Assembly (NCBI GenBank): GCA_963924555.1
Contig: OZ004581.1
Location: forward strand, 4,154,001-4,218,000
Direction of reading: 5' to 3'
From: Crambe crambe
Lineage: Eukaryota > Porifera > Demospongiae > Poecilosclerida > Crambeidae
DNA length: 64,000 nt
Below are positions 50,014 through 62,393 of this stretch, piece after piece. Each line of letters opens with the position of its first letter. The first letter of the stretch is position 1. A model generated the notes under the pieces. The model searched no databases. It had not been told where the DNA came from and was given only the letters and a program-made list of their open reading frames with translations. The translations under genes and the position numbers were made by a program.

Positions 50014-51539
50014 AATTAAGGAATGTTTGCATACATTAGTTATTCCAACTTTAAATGCATGTAGCTATATCTGTTGCAAAATTGCAGAGCTATAATAAAT
50101 GCTAGCTATATAATTATATAGAAGGATGTGAAAGTAGAGCCCACATTTCAGAACAGTGGACTGACTTGATGTGATAGAGGGGGTCTCATTTATATCAGTG
50201 ACATTATGTTCTCCTTGTTTGCTGCCATGGAAGTAGAGTCGAGGTCATTTCTGCATGCAAACACATTATGTGTGTAGTTTTCATGTATCGACAATTTATA
50301 GGACTCTTTAAAGAATCTGTGTTTATTCTGGTTGTTAATTCAATAGAGTATTGATTTAGCGATAATTTTTAGTCAACTTGTATATTTTATGAAATGGACC
50401 CCAAAAAAATTCTACATTCTAAAACTCTGAAAGGTTATTCTAGGAAGTGTAAATTACTCACAAACCAGCTATTGCATACTTTTTCATGTTCTTACCTATT
50501 CTCAAAACTCGACAAAAAGTCTTGCACAGCCCCACAAAGTAATTACAACAACGGCCGTTCAAAACAACCTTGCGGGGTAACAATTAGTGACAACAAGGAT
50601 GGCACACACGCAAAAGTATTAGTTCATGCGCATGATGTCATCAGTCTCCAATCCTGCTCCGTGTCATATATCTATGGGTGTAGTAGCTAAAGGTGCCACA
50701 AAGGGCCTGAGGGTTTACATCACGTTTGTTGGAGGTTTGGTCAGGTGTCTAAACTTATTTAGAGTAAGCAGTCGTTGCTTATGCCGCAAGTAATTTGTAA
50801 ACAAACCTACACTAGCATAATATGGACCCATTATTTCTCCCCTTCTGGCTTGCGAAGAGGCTGAGCTAGCACCAGAAGTACAAGATGTGCATATGAGATT
50901 CTCCCTTCCAACTAACGAGGTACCAAGCCGTTATGCTTTAGCTAAGAGTGATGTGACGAAAAAGTTTCTGCAGCAAGATATTCCTAACTGGACAGTGCTA
51001 GGTATTGTGTTAGGCTATGGAATCAGTGGGAAGAATATTGTCTCTCAAGGAGCTGACTGATGCTGATGTGCAATAGCTATTGGATGACCAGTTCTAATTT
51101 GAAAGTGATGAAAGTGACTATCCAGCAAATTCACTTCACCACATAGTCTGTAATCCCCCCCCAAGGGCCAACCGCATACTAGAGCAGTTAGTTTAGAGTA
51201 TTTGGTAAAAGTCGTCAGATGAATAAGTCGTTCAAGGGTGGGGTTTCCATCTGCTAGTTCATGCTGCCAACCAAAGCCTAGGGAAGAAGAATAAAGTACA
51301 AGCAACAAGGTACAAGCAACAAAGTAGCACAGATAACTTAGTTTATAAGCTGGAAAAGCCCACCTTAGTTGTTGGTGATTTTTCCACATGACTCTCTGCT
51401 ATTGGATTCTCCATGCATGAAGCTTTCATGACTAGCTAGCTTTAGTACTGCATTTGAAACCTCTAGAACTATCTCGCATGCATGAATTGGGAAAGGGTCA
51501 CCAATATAATGCGCAAGTATGTGATGTCGATTTATGTAG
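50014..51539. other. Degenerate repeat region
   Basis: No gene recognised. Part of 50880-51540 is homologous to 52930-53330 (CTAGCTTTAGTACTGCATTTG, GGGCCAACCGCATACTA), i.e. two copies of one old element. Confidence 0.45.
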
Positions 51540-51951
51540 CTAGGGGGAAATGGCGTTCCGTTCCGTTGGCCTCACTGAACTAGCAGCATTTGCTGAGCAA
51601 TGGCTGAGAAAAAGAAGATTTCATGTACGTAATTTCCAGCTCTTTTATGACAGTAGTAAGTTCTGAGATGGGAAGAATGAAGCTCTAGAGTACATGAAAG
51701 AGCAGAAACATTACATTATATATTAGGACATTTAATTTTTCTACTTAGTATGTAACAAATAAAGAATTCTGTGAATTTCATGCATCATTGGATGCTGAAA
51801 TGAAAAGGTTTGGGTATGAGTACCCACCTGAAATAATTACACAAACTGAGAAAGAATTACTGTGGGAAAGAGGCCTTCCTCAGATATTGTTGAAACCTCT
51901 ATTTTTCACTATGAAATGGCCACCAACTCTGATTAAACCATTGCCAAATTG
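51540..51951 (+). pseudogene. Fragment resembling Crypton/KIAA1958-like protein
   Basis: After an acceptor near 51749, the frame reads TNKEFCEFHASLDAEMKRFG then IITQTEKELLWERGLPQ. The pairing of LDAEMKRL and EEELLWEKGLL segments is typical of tyrosine-recombinase (Crypton) related proteins such as KIAA1958-like. An upstream piece (LTELAAFAEQWLRKRRF) may be its preceding exon. The recombinase catalytic region is not seen, so this is only a fragment. The call rests on remembered family patterns. Confidence 0.4.
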
Positions 51952-52780
51952 ACGTGATGGAGAAAGGCCAATCTAAAATATACCGAAGAGATAAAAAAAT
52001 AGGCCAAGAGGCCCAAAAGGGACCCAATGGAGAATCCGAGATTGTTCAAAATTATGCACCAGTCAATGCCCAATTGATAGACCACACCATGCCTTTTATT
52101 TCTAGCCACGAACAACTAGTCATGGAAAGGAGGACACAGAAGTATTGAAGGTGTAAGGAGCTACAAGAGAACATCTAATACACACCATCAACTACAGAAT
52201 GTTTGTATAACATGAACAAGGCAGTGAACAAAGTATCAACTCAGTATCAACTCAATTGTGCATGTGCTTCAGCTTCTTTGGCTAAGATATTGCTGTCAGC
52301 ATCAGCATATAAGTGGTGGAATCAACCAGGCAGCTGCATACAATAATCCTCACATAGATGCTTCGCTCACCGATAACAGCAAGAAAGCATGCATGATCAC
52401 TACTTGTGCTTCTGTTCTTGCTAGGCTCTATTTGAGCTTTATACCCTCTGCTCTCGCTTTTATAGGTTTCATGTTTTCTTGCTGGCTTTCATGTTGGTTT
52501 TCTTGCTCTAAGTACTTTAAATAAATGGATGCAAAAATTTTTCTTCTAAAAAAAATAGGTTAGCCAAAATCATTGTTTGATTAACATTGGGAACCTAGCC
52601 GTTTCCATTTTGGTCTCAATCCGAGACTCAGACATCTCTTTAGCATTGAGAGGGAACCAGGAAGCTGATATGACTTTGGTCACCAAGCTGCAAGAGCTAG
52701 AGATCAGATCACGTGACATTTGTGTTAACATCCAAGTGCAAGCAGGTACGGCTATCCTACATGGCCACCCATGAAGTAGA
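51952..52780. other. Region without recognised gene
   Basis: Several short frames occur on both strands but none has recognisable motifs and matched splice sites. A frame at 52577-52774 (LVTKLQELEIRSRDICVNIQ) is helical in character but unsupported. Confidence 0.4.
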
Positions 52781-53600
52781 ACCTTAGTCAAAACTAATAG
52801 CAAAAGAGGAGTCTCTAGGTGCCGTCTTAACAGATGGCCAAACAGGAATTAAGCTAAAAAATAAAAAGGTAAAAAATTAACCACAAAAATCACACATATA
52901 ACGATGACTACAGCCAATAAGTGATCTTATTACTATTACTACAAGGGCCAACCGCATACTAAGTAGAATTTTGAACAGTTAGGTAAAATATTTGGTAAAG
53001 GTCATCACATGAATAAGCTGTTCAAGGGGGAGGGTTTTAGGGAAGAGCAATAATACAAGCAACGAGGTACTGAAGGTAGCACAAATAATAGCTTAATTAG
53101 TACAAGCTGGAAAACCCACCTTAATTGGTGATTTTTCCACACAACTCTTTGGTTTTTGCATTCTGCATGCACAAAGCTGACTAACTAGCTTTAGTGCCAT
53201 ATTTGACATGTCTATATTAAGAACTATCTCCTGGCACACGTGAATTGGGAAATGGTTGCCAATATAACATGTTAGTACGTGAAGTCTAATTACGTAGCTA
53301 GGGGGAAATTACGTTTCATTCCGCGGGCCTTGCTGAACTATCAGCATTTGCTGAGCAATGGCTGAGAACCAGAGATTGGCATGTAATTTCCGGCTCTTTT
53401 ATGACAGTAGTAAGAACTGAGATGGGAAGAATGAAGCTCTGGTATGTATAAAGAAAAAGTCAATTTTAGAAACTTATGTCAGTGAATGAATTCTAGATTC
53501 TTTGCAGATGTAGTATTTAATTGTAGCCTTCTCAGAACCCATAGAGTCAGGGTAGAAGAGAAAGAGTTTATACCTTTGACCTGCTTTACTAAAATTTAAT
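52781..53600. repeat. Second copy of the 49.6-51.7 kb repeat sequences
   Basis: Contains AAAACTAATAGCAAAAGA, CTCTAGGTGCCG, GGGCCAACCGCATACTAAG and TTGCTGAGCAATGGCTGAGA, all found also in 49630-51650. It is non-coding and diverged. Confidence 0.55.
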
Positions 53601-53689
53601 GGATGAATGCTGATGGATCTATATTTATTACGTCATAGAAAGGCTGATATACTCTGGGTGGTTTATCGAGACTTTTAGCATTGAGTAAC

Positions 53690-54230
53690 CAAGTGCCTAG
53701 GGTTATAAAAAAATCACTCACAGCACTCTGAACCTCGAGAGACCAGCTTTATAAAGAGAGAAATTTCACGTGCAAATAACTCCTCTTTGACTATTCAATC
53801 AAGCTTACAAAACCTGGAGCAAATAGACATAAAATCAAGGGACAGGGGATGATTCTATAAAGTGCACTGCAAAAAATGTCTGCCACTTTGTAAGTTAAAG
53901 CTAGCAGGTTAGAAAATGACATGCTATTTTGGAACCTGTCGAGTTAAAGGTATAGCACAGCCATTTTCATGAAACATTTTTGGTGTTAGAAGATGAAGAT
54001 GAAGAACCAGATGAAAACAGAAGTTGCTGTAAAAAATTTTCATCTTCTGCTCTTCATACTTGAGTCCTAGCACAGAAGGTGTTCTGTCTTCAAGTCAAGA
54101 GTTACTCAGGAGTTGCTTATAGTATGAGTAGAAGAGAAGTATGCTGAGAAAATGTTTGTACTGGACCCTGTGCCATCCCCACTTGCGTAAAAGTGTTATG
54201 AGTACTATATGGTACTCTCTGATAGGTGCC
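53690..54230. mobile_element. Diverged TATCAGAGAG-end element
   Basis: Related to 24535-25090 (GTGCCTAGGG, AAAATGACATGCTATTTT, CTTCATACTTGAGTCCTAG) and ends with GGTACTCTCTGATA. Non-coding. Confidence 0.5.
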
Positions 54231-54486
54231 AACATAGCTTGAATCATGGCTATCTAAATTATTATACGACAAGTAACTCTGTGCGCATTTCCTCCTACTA
54301 CTTCTAGCTGAGCCATATGGTCTAGCTACAGGAGCATAAAGCCTTATATAAGGCTCTATACTATCTATAATGGCCACACCCACTTTTTACTGACACACAG
54401 GGTCATGTGTTCCCATTTATGTAGTACTTATACATACACTGAGCAAGGCCATGTTACTCTTAATTCACAGAGAAACAGTATAAGTA

Positions 54487-56405
54487 TCACCTACCAGCAA
54501 TTTCCCAGGCCAAGTGTTCATTGTTGCCACCCATTTTGTGAGCAACTGCATCAATCAGAACCCTGATGGTGGGTGTCGGTCCATGATGAACATCAGATAG
54601 TGTTAGCCAAGTCTGAATCACAAAATATGCACATTAACTCTGCATTAGGTGTTTTGTTATAAGTATGTTGTGCATTTAACCCTCAGCACATGTGCAAGGG
54701 TTACAGTGTGTATATCTGTCTATCTGTTACATCCACCACGAAGCCAGCAGTCTTTAGAACACTCCAACTTCAGTCTCAATGTCTAGACAATACTCTCTAG
54801 TGTTTAAATTCAGCTGATTTTGGATAAAGTTTATTCCTGAAAGAAGTGCAGCCCGTACTATACTCCATTTAATGCACATGTGACAGTTGAGGGTAGAAAT
54901 CGAACTTTATTCACGCTTTCTACTTTTGAAAAAAAAAGTTTGAAAGGCAGAAATTTTTATTGTAGAGCATCAGTCATGACAAAAGTAAACTTTGACTAAA
55001 ACGTGAATAAAGTTCGACTCTCACACATGCATGCCACTACATATTGTATGTTTGTTGACCATTACACTCATCTACAGTTGTGTGAAGTAGCACTCTATAA
55101 AAAAGCATCCAGGTAAGACATGCAGTAAATGTAAAAGCTTAAGCAACATGCACAAAGATACATGCATGAGACTAGTACTTTAAGTTAAAATACTCTGGAC
55201 AGCTAGCTATGAGTTTCATTATGCAATCATTAGGCCATCTCCAAGCAGTATAACATCCACATGAGGGACTGATGATTGCTGGAGATTCAAAATGAGAAAG
55301 TGGAGTGTATGCTTCTTGTTAACTAAGGTGACAGACACTGCTCACTCAATAATAGATGATGCAAAACGAATGTACTATAATCTGCAAACACAAAATTATA
55401 CTGGTGTTAAAATTATGGGAACCCCCCCATTTTTAAACTTTAGGGATACATGTAATTTTAAATCATCCCTAGGTAGGTGGGATACATACACAATATGGAA
55501 GTAGAATTATCCACATTTCAGAATTATCACATATGTACGTACCTCAAGTAATCTCCGAAGTTTTTCTTCAGAGCTGTACTGATCTTTATCAATGGCATAT
55601 AGTTTGCTTATAGACACTCCTAGCAACACTCCTATCTCAAACCACTTCTCATGTACATCTGCAAGATACCTCACAAGATCTCCAATGATCCTGGTCTTCT
55701 CATCTGCTTTACTAATGTTACCTAACATTATTACGAAGACATCAAACTAAGAATCAAATAATGGCTGTACTTACATAATGGTGTACTGTCTCCTTTTGAT
55801 GCAATATAAGAGAGTTTGTTGCCTTCATGTTCTAAATTTAATAAATTAACTAGATAATGTCAACTACAAGGAATTATATTGTAGCTACTTTTCCATTCTT
55901 CAGCGATCATCATGGCAGTATAACCATCTTCGCCACCAAGGTTGTCAGCTATGACATAAACTACTGACCACCAACAGGGTTCCAGTCTCCCCCGTCCATC
56001 TCGTAGTTCACCATTGATCCATAAAGCAAGTATCTCAACAAGTCCCCTCACTGCATTTTCTGAACAACTTATTATAAATACTATATACTGTGCTACAGGT
56101 CATTCTTACTTCTAAATTTTTGCTTCAAAGCATTCAAGTTAACCCGTGGGGTGACATTCAGTAAAGTGCCGATGTTTACCCATTTTTCATAGACATCAGA
56201 AAATGCCTTAACTAGCGTAATGAGATCTTTCTCCTCTGAATTGATAAGTATAAATGGGGTAAAATTGTTCGAGGTAATGGAATGCACACGTGGTGGAGAG
56301 TAACGGGTACGGTGTATACTTACGAAATCTTTCCGTAGGAACGTTTAGATATCTTTCAAAAGTTCTTTTGGCATTATTCGGTTTATGCCCTCTCCAATCT
56401 ACCAT
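54487..56405 (-). CDS. Protein with two tandem death domains
   Basis: Minus-strand exons: 56324-56405, 56110-56235, 55889-56059, 55775-55831, 55543-55721, 54487-54612; 247 codons including stop, phase kept. Death domain 1 (residues about 30-125) has LVKAFSDVYEKWVNIGTLLN, then CWWSVVYVIADNLGGEDGY. Domain 2 (about 150-246) has LVRYLADVHEKWFEIGVLLG, then LIDAVAHKMGGNNEHLAWEI. Tryptophan after EK, LGV, and a final G-G motif before a helix are typical of the fold. Death domains are adaptor modules that pair with other death domains in apoptosis and innate signalling; the partner is unknown. There is no kinase, caspase or membrane part. An in-frame ATG 14 codons upstream (56447) is an alternative start. 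Head to head with MCM10. Confidence 0.82.
54888..55022. mobile_element. Small inverted-repeat element in a death-domain gene intron
   Basis: TCGAACTTTATTCACG near 54900 is mirrored by CGTGAATAAAGTTCGA near 55002. About 135 bases in the intron 54613-55542. Non-coding. Confidence 0.6.
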
Positions 56406-56513
56406 TTTCAAAGCAGCTTTCGATTTCCCTCCGATCAACGCCCACAACCAGAAAAGAGTTCAAAGGTTAGTAGTAATGACCTTTCTACTTTGGCGGTAAG
56501 CCTGAACCTCAAC
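56406..56513. promoter_or_regulatory. Compact bidirectional promoter region with E2F-like site
   Basis: About 108 bases between the death-domain start (56405) and the proposed MCM10 start (56514). TTTGGCGG at 56489-56496 resembles the E2F core (TTTSSCGC class), which commonly controls replication genes. No TATA box is evident. If the upstream death-domain start is used the gap is only 66 bases. Confidence 0.45.
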
Positions 56514-59500
56514 ATGGAGGATGAAGGTGGATATATTGATGGTGGGTGAATACTAGGTAAAATCTGACCATCCATATGGTCTGTAACTAGGGTCCCATCT
56601 ATGATTATAAGGTTTCAAGGCAAACTCATATATAACTTGAGTCAGTGTAAGACTTTAGTGCATAGGCTGGTGCTATAATTGTAGACTGTGTGACTGGGTG
56701 ATTCAGGTGGCTTGTTATCTAGTTGCCTGTGTTATTCGTTTACCCTTGCCAACTTCCAATTTTTCGTTAGTGTTGCCCTCAGCCTCAGATTGTAACATTG
56801 CCCTCAATGAATTCCCTGGCTCGAAAAAAAAAATCAGATCCCCTGACTAGTGTTGGAATCTATGTTGATAGAGATAGCATACATTGTATGCAGTTTGCAC
56901 ACGTATATGAGAAGTACATAATGTAGTTTACTGAAGTCATAATGTTCTTCAGACTTCATGATGGCATTTAGTGATGATGACTCTGGTGGGATTGATATGG
57001 ATGAAAGCAATGGTTCAACTGATGCAGCACCAAACTGTGTGGATTTCATGACTTCTCTATTAGAAAACAGGTGAGGTTTCATCACAGTATGTAGTGTATA
57101 ATGCATGTAGTTATCATAATAGATGCTGAAATTCAGGTGATAATCAAGCATTGCTTAAATACTGTCTTGCTGTCTGGATTCCATCTGTCATGTTACTATT
57201 TATGCTATTCTGCAAATAGCAATAGTGCAATAGTAATAATGTAGTATGTATTCCAGCCAATCAACTGTAAAGAAATCTGGAACACGAATGAAAAAGAAGC
57301 AAGTTGTGGATAGTGCCTCCAATGATGAAGATATGAAATCAGTACTAGGCAAGTTGTGTTTGTATTTAGTATGATTTTTATGGTTGTGCTGAAGAGTCTA
57401 TAAATTACAGTTAATGATCACATTATACAGCTGTGGTTTATAGCTTAAAACTACACCAAAATATTCAGAAAGATTGTATTGGACTGAAATAATAGTTTTA
57501 TTAGATTATAATAGCACTTATCATGCATTGAAAAAAAAAAGAAAAAAAAGAGCAACCTGAAAATCCTTACTTGTGGGAGACTGGGAGAAAGTAAAACTAA
57601 ATGTAAAATATTCTCATGGTGGTTAAACATAACAACTCAAGGACTCAATAATGGCTGATATTTTTGTAGCTAGCTAGCTAGTTGTATAAATCTTGTGATG
57701 CTAGCTACTGTAGTAAGTGGACTATATTTCACAAAAGATGAAAAAAAGGAGCCAGATTAAGGTGTGAGAGCATGTTTATTTCCAGGTTGAATACATTTGT
57801 TTGGCTCTGAAGTATGTTTGCAATGCTGAAATTACAAGAACGGTCCAAATGCTGTATGCAATCCAGGAGCTCTCCTATATTCTTTTACCTTTTGGAGAAT
57901 ACTTAATAAATTCTTCTAATATGTTAGAAACCATAGAGATAAAAAGATCAGAACATGGCTTTCTCACTGGTTGTAGTTGCTGCTTACAGATTGCGTCTGT
58001 AATGATAATAATAGAATTGTTACACTAAAACTTATATATATATTTTGCATCCATTTTCTTTTATTTCCTCTTCAAATTAACCTCCTTCACTCACTCAGTC
58101 ACTACTTGACTCCATGAGCCCATCTCCAGCACTAGTGGCTATGTATTCCCATAATTTAGTACAGTATCCGTGCACGTAGTCCGTGACCGCATGTTACAGT
58201 GATTGAATTGCCACAATCTGGAAACGTTTCACATCCATACAGAGTATCTGTATTATCTATGCTCATAGTAAACTCTGTTTTCCAATTGGTGCCCACCGGA
58301 GTAGAACTAGAAGCATTTGTGGTCTTTTCGGTTCAAATATAGTGTGTGTGTGTTCTCAGGGCCCTTAACTGCTACAGATTTGAAGCAGCCAGTCCATGTA
58401 TCCCACACAATAGAGCAGTATTCTTTAAGACTTAGCACATGCGCATCCAATGTATATGAACTGTTACTGTATTGAAGTCATGATCATGTCAATGTTTTTA
58501 TTCTCAGCACGTATGAAGCAAATGGAGAAGGAACTATCTCAACTTCGTGAACAGGTAGCAAAAAAGGATGCAACAATATCAGCTCCTTCACCTAATCGAA
58601 CAAATGGTGAGCGTTTGATTAATTCAGCCCCAAGGAAAGGAGCAATGAGGTGTAAAGAAATCCATCAAACTACCAGAGTTCAGCCTCGATCAGGATCCAT
58701 TACAGGTATGTAGTTGGGGCTTTTATTATTGCTCCAATAATATTGAATTAATATTAGTAGCCAAATCCTCTGGTGGAGAAGGAAGGAATCTAGCTTCAAA
58801 AATAATTTCTCAAAGAAAGGAGGATAATCTGGCTGGTATAGTAACTGAGAGATACTCTGGACTAAGAATTAGGTAAATCCGATCATTAGTACTATAACCT
58901 CAACTGCACAGAATGATACAATGTATGTGTACGCAGCTTTCTTATTAGGGTGACTAGATTCTAGAATAATATTCGGGAGTAAAGGATTTGGGAGGGCTAA
59001 TCCTGCTCAAGATTTAGGTGTTTACATAATTTACATAATATTATTTGTACATATTCGATGTTTATGTGCATATATATGCAGAAACCCACTGATATCAAGT
59101 GAAGCTATGACTCAACGGATGACAGGTCGTAAAATGATTAGGATCAAGAAGATAGCTTCCAGTGTTAAAAAGGATGGAGATATTGATGGTGATTGGGTGA
59201 TCATTGGAGTTATTGTGGATAAACTCCCACCAAGGTTAGATTTACTGTTATTGTTGGGTTGATGTATTATGTATAATAATAATAGCTGCTCCAGAAAAGG
59301 ATCATTACCAACATGCATAATAATATGCTTAAAAATTACGTATGTGCTATCTTCTTTTTCTCACCCATCGCTCAGAAAATTGTCAGTGAGGCTAGCATGA
59401 CACCGATAGATGTAGATCTAGTGACAGCTTATACCACTGATATTGCTCTTCATTATTTTTGTGGTTGTCCTTGGAAAAGAAGCAAAATTACATACCAGGT

Positions 59501-60890
59501 AGGAAAAAAAGAAATACATAATGTAATGTAATGTAATGCAATCTAAGAGCATTTCTTCCCTGGTGCCATCACGATCTCTAAAGCTACTTCATCTTTCTCA
59601 TGCCATTAACTAATTCCTACTTTCATTTGGATTGCACATCATATCAGAAATTGTACTACCTTCTGCATGTTTATGATCCTTTACCATATAATTGGTCGTC
59701 TGCGCGAGGCTGCAGAGTTTAAGGCTTCTCACTTAACAACAGGGGATGCCAGGTAGAAAGGGAATACCAGGAAATGATGGTGCTATGGGACCCAAAGTAA
59801 GATAAGGGAATAGTAGAGGCTGTCTGTATTAATAATTATCATCTTGTTTCCCCAGGGTACTAGCACTAAATATCATGAACTGGTATTACAGTAACAATTT
59901 CATCATAATAAATTTGAAACGTGCCATACCTCCACAACTGCCCCCTCCACCAGAAAGATCTCATACCCTATACAGGGTTTAGTGATATAGCAGGGTTTAT
60001 TTCAAGGGGGCTTCTGCCCCCTCTGAACAATGGCTTGCCCCCCCTAGGAATTGGCTAGCTTTTGTAATAGAGTTCCACATACATGTACTGGTTTGTAGTT
60101 GCCCCTCCTCACTAGGGATTTGACCTCCCTCAAGCAAAATCCTGAATTAGGGAAATGCAAAGCATTGTGGGATGAGCACGCATCCTCAGTTAGCCAATGA
60201 TGTCTCCATATTACAAAAGACAAAACCAGAAGAATGTACATACAACTAAATTATGTATAATAGTGCCCTCTCATTGGCTCCCTGGCATGGGGCTTGCTTT
60301 GCTTGCCCCAATTATTGTAACTAATTAAATCATTATCTATGACAATCAAATTGAAGCTTGGTTAAAAGCTGCATAATTATGAGGGTCAGAGGTCATCATC
60401 CCGCTCCCATATTAATGTAATACACTTAGTAAGAATAGTAACACTTGAAAAAACAACAACAATAATACAGAACAAAAAAAACAACAAAAAACAAAAACAT
60501 CAAATGGAGGGAATTGATCAAGTACGATTTTGATATGATATTGATGTGTGTGTGTGTGTGTGTGTGTGGGATCAACAGATCTGTAATGGCAGTAAAGTGA
60601 TAAGGTGTATAATATTTATCAAGTGTAACTGATGTACAAAGTACCCAAACATTTTCATTACTAGTAGAAAAGTTATTATGGTATAAAAAAATTATTTAAA
60701 AAAAATTTATTTATTTTATAGGGATACCGTTAAAGGCAAGAAATACACTATTTGGAAATTATCTGATCTTTCTGGTCAATCGGCAGTGGTATCTTTATTC
60801 TTGTTTGGGGAAGCATTCCAGAGTCATTGGAAGACTTCTCTGGGGACAGTCATTGCTATCTTGAATCCACAGTTAATGCCTAATAAAGAG
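56514..60890 (+). CDS. MCM10: MCM10 replication factor (5' part; gene runs off the window)
   Basis: Exons: 56514-56541, 56953-57070, 57257-57348, 58508-58705, 58761-58872, 59082-59234, 60722-60890; 290 codons so far. Residues about 80-101 form the N-terminal coiled coil (MKQMEKELSQLREQVAKKDA). From about 170 the MCM10 OB-fold begins: ERYSGLRIRNPLIS, RMTGRKMIRI, DGDWVIIGVIVDKLPPR, KYTIWKLSDL, VSLFLFGEAFQSHWKTSLGT. MCM10 loads onto the CMG helicase and binds single-stranded DNA and polymerase alpha at replication forks. Exon 1 (MEDEGGYID) is inferred from frame and a plausible donor; translation could instead start at 56958. The donor after 57348 is GC (AG|GCAAGT). The zinc finger exons normally following were not found before 64000. 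Confidence 0.93.
59313..59894 (+). CDS. Possible small nested collagen-like gene in MCM10 intron
   Basis: Three candidate exons on the plus strand, all phase 0: 59313-59498, 59743-59796 and 59856-59894; 92 residues. The middle exon is exactly 54 bases, six Gly-X-Y triplets (GMPGRKGIPGNDGAMGPK), between good splice sites (ACAACAG| and |GTAAGA). A 54-base Gly-X-Y exon is the classic fibrillar-collagen unit. The first exon begins with a hydrophobic stretch (NYVCAIFFFSPIAQ) that could be a signal peptide; the last ends LVLQ and stop. It could equally be a relict of a transposed collagen gene. The 54-base exon is secure as a pattern; the gene model is weak. Confidence 0.33.
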
Positions 60891-61775
60891 GTATGTACAT
60901 ATTATATGCACACTTTTCATATCATTGATTGCATCTTCCTTTACTATACTTTGAAGTCGACTTCTGATTATGGCTGTAGAGTTGTTTTTTTTTAAGAGCC
61001 AACCACATACCTAGTAGAAAAATATCTTGTAGAAGAAACTACATTTGAATCACATTACGTATGCCCCGCAGTAATGCGTATAGAGAAAAAGAAAATGGTG
61101 TCATGCTGACTAAGCAATGGCTAAGAAATAGCTATAATAACTACTGAGATGGAAGCATTTATTTTGGTAATAATTTTTCTATAATTTTTTTCAAGAAGGA
61201 CAAACTGCATACTAAATAGAAGAATGAAGTTGTGTGCTGAGAATGATTATGAGAACCATGCTCAGCAGATTGAAAAATAACTATTTATGCACACGCATAA
61301 TTGATTTCTAATGAAATGAAAAGTCAGCCTCACTGAACTGTTTCCTATGTAATAGCTGAGAAATAAGCTTTTGAATATTTAATGATGGTAGCAAGTACTA
61401 AAGCAACAAAAGTGGATCTCTAAAATGCTTACAAAACCAGAAAACTTAGTTTTTTTAAAGCCCGGAGAAGAGCAACATTTATATTTTTCGAGCGTAGTTT
61501 CCACATGACTCTCTGCTGTTGGATTTTCCAGCTTTCATGGCTGACTAGCTTTAGCACTATGTTTGAAGCCTACTTTAGTCTAAGCTTATTACGTATTTCA
61601 ATTTACTGAGCTACCTACATAAAGAAAAGAAAACCCTCACCGAACTATCTGTGTTTTCTTAGCAATGGGTGAGAACTTCAACTAGAAAATATTATATAAT
61701 TTTGACTCTAGTACAACTATAGTATATAATGAGATGGGATGAATAAAGCTCTAGAGTGCCTATAAGAGCCATTGT
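60891..61775 (+). other. MCM10 intron with degenerate repeats
   Basis: Contains diverged relatives of the 49.6-51.7 kb repeats (GAGCCAACCACATAC, TGACTAAGCAATGGCTAAGA, TTCCACATGACTCTCTGCTG). No exon found. Confidence 0.5.
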
Positions 61776-62260
61776 TATCAGAGAGTGCGGTAGCACTCTC
61801 TATGTAGGCTTGACACGCAAAACGCCCATGCTCATTAATAATAATAAGATAATAATAATCTTCTTCTTGACAGCCATAACTCCCGACTGCTTCATCCTAT
61901 ATCTACGATCTTGGTACCATATTGAAGCTCTACACCTGATCTAAGGAATGATCTTGTTCAAATTAAAGTAAAGCTCAAGTCCTAGCTGTCAATTGCCGTT
62001 CGAGTGCCTTCGTGGACGCTTGACAGCCATAACTCCCGATTGCTTCATCCTATATCTACGATCTTGGTACCATCTTGAAGCTCTACACCTCAGGTAAGGA
62101 ATGGTATCGTTCAAATTGAAGTACAGCTCAAGTCCTAACTGTCAATTGCCGTTCGAATGCCTTCATGGACGACTCAAATTCTCGAACGCTTCGTAGACAG
62201 CACAGTTAGTTTATACACTTCGTAGACGCTACGTAGACAACATTAGAATGCTAGAACGCT
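61776..62260. mobile_element. TATCAGAGAG-end element with internal 153-base tandem repeat
   Basis: Starts TATCAGAGAGTGCGGTAGCA. Two tandem units begin at 61866 and 62019 (CTTGACAGCCATAACTCCCG, then TTCATCCTATATCTACGATC) and end near 62171. GAACGCTTCGTAGACA then recurs at 62185-62270. Non-coding. Confidence 0.65.
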
Positions 62261-62393
62261 TCGTAGACACAGTTAGCAATATACACTGAGAAAAAAAACT
62301 GTCTTGCTGAGTTGCGGTGGGCGTGGTAAGCTTATTTGGTAGAGGGTCGTTCTTGACATCCTTAGCCACACCCCTTGAAAAAAGTATGCAAAC

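Noticed and set aside
57801-58028. Possible extra MCM10 exon (VEYICLALKYVCNAEITRTV)
   Set aside because: It has an acceptor-like start, but including it breaks the phase between 57348 and 58508 and it does not resemble MCM10.
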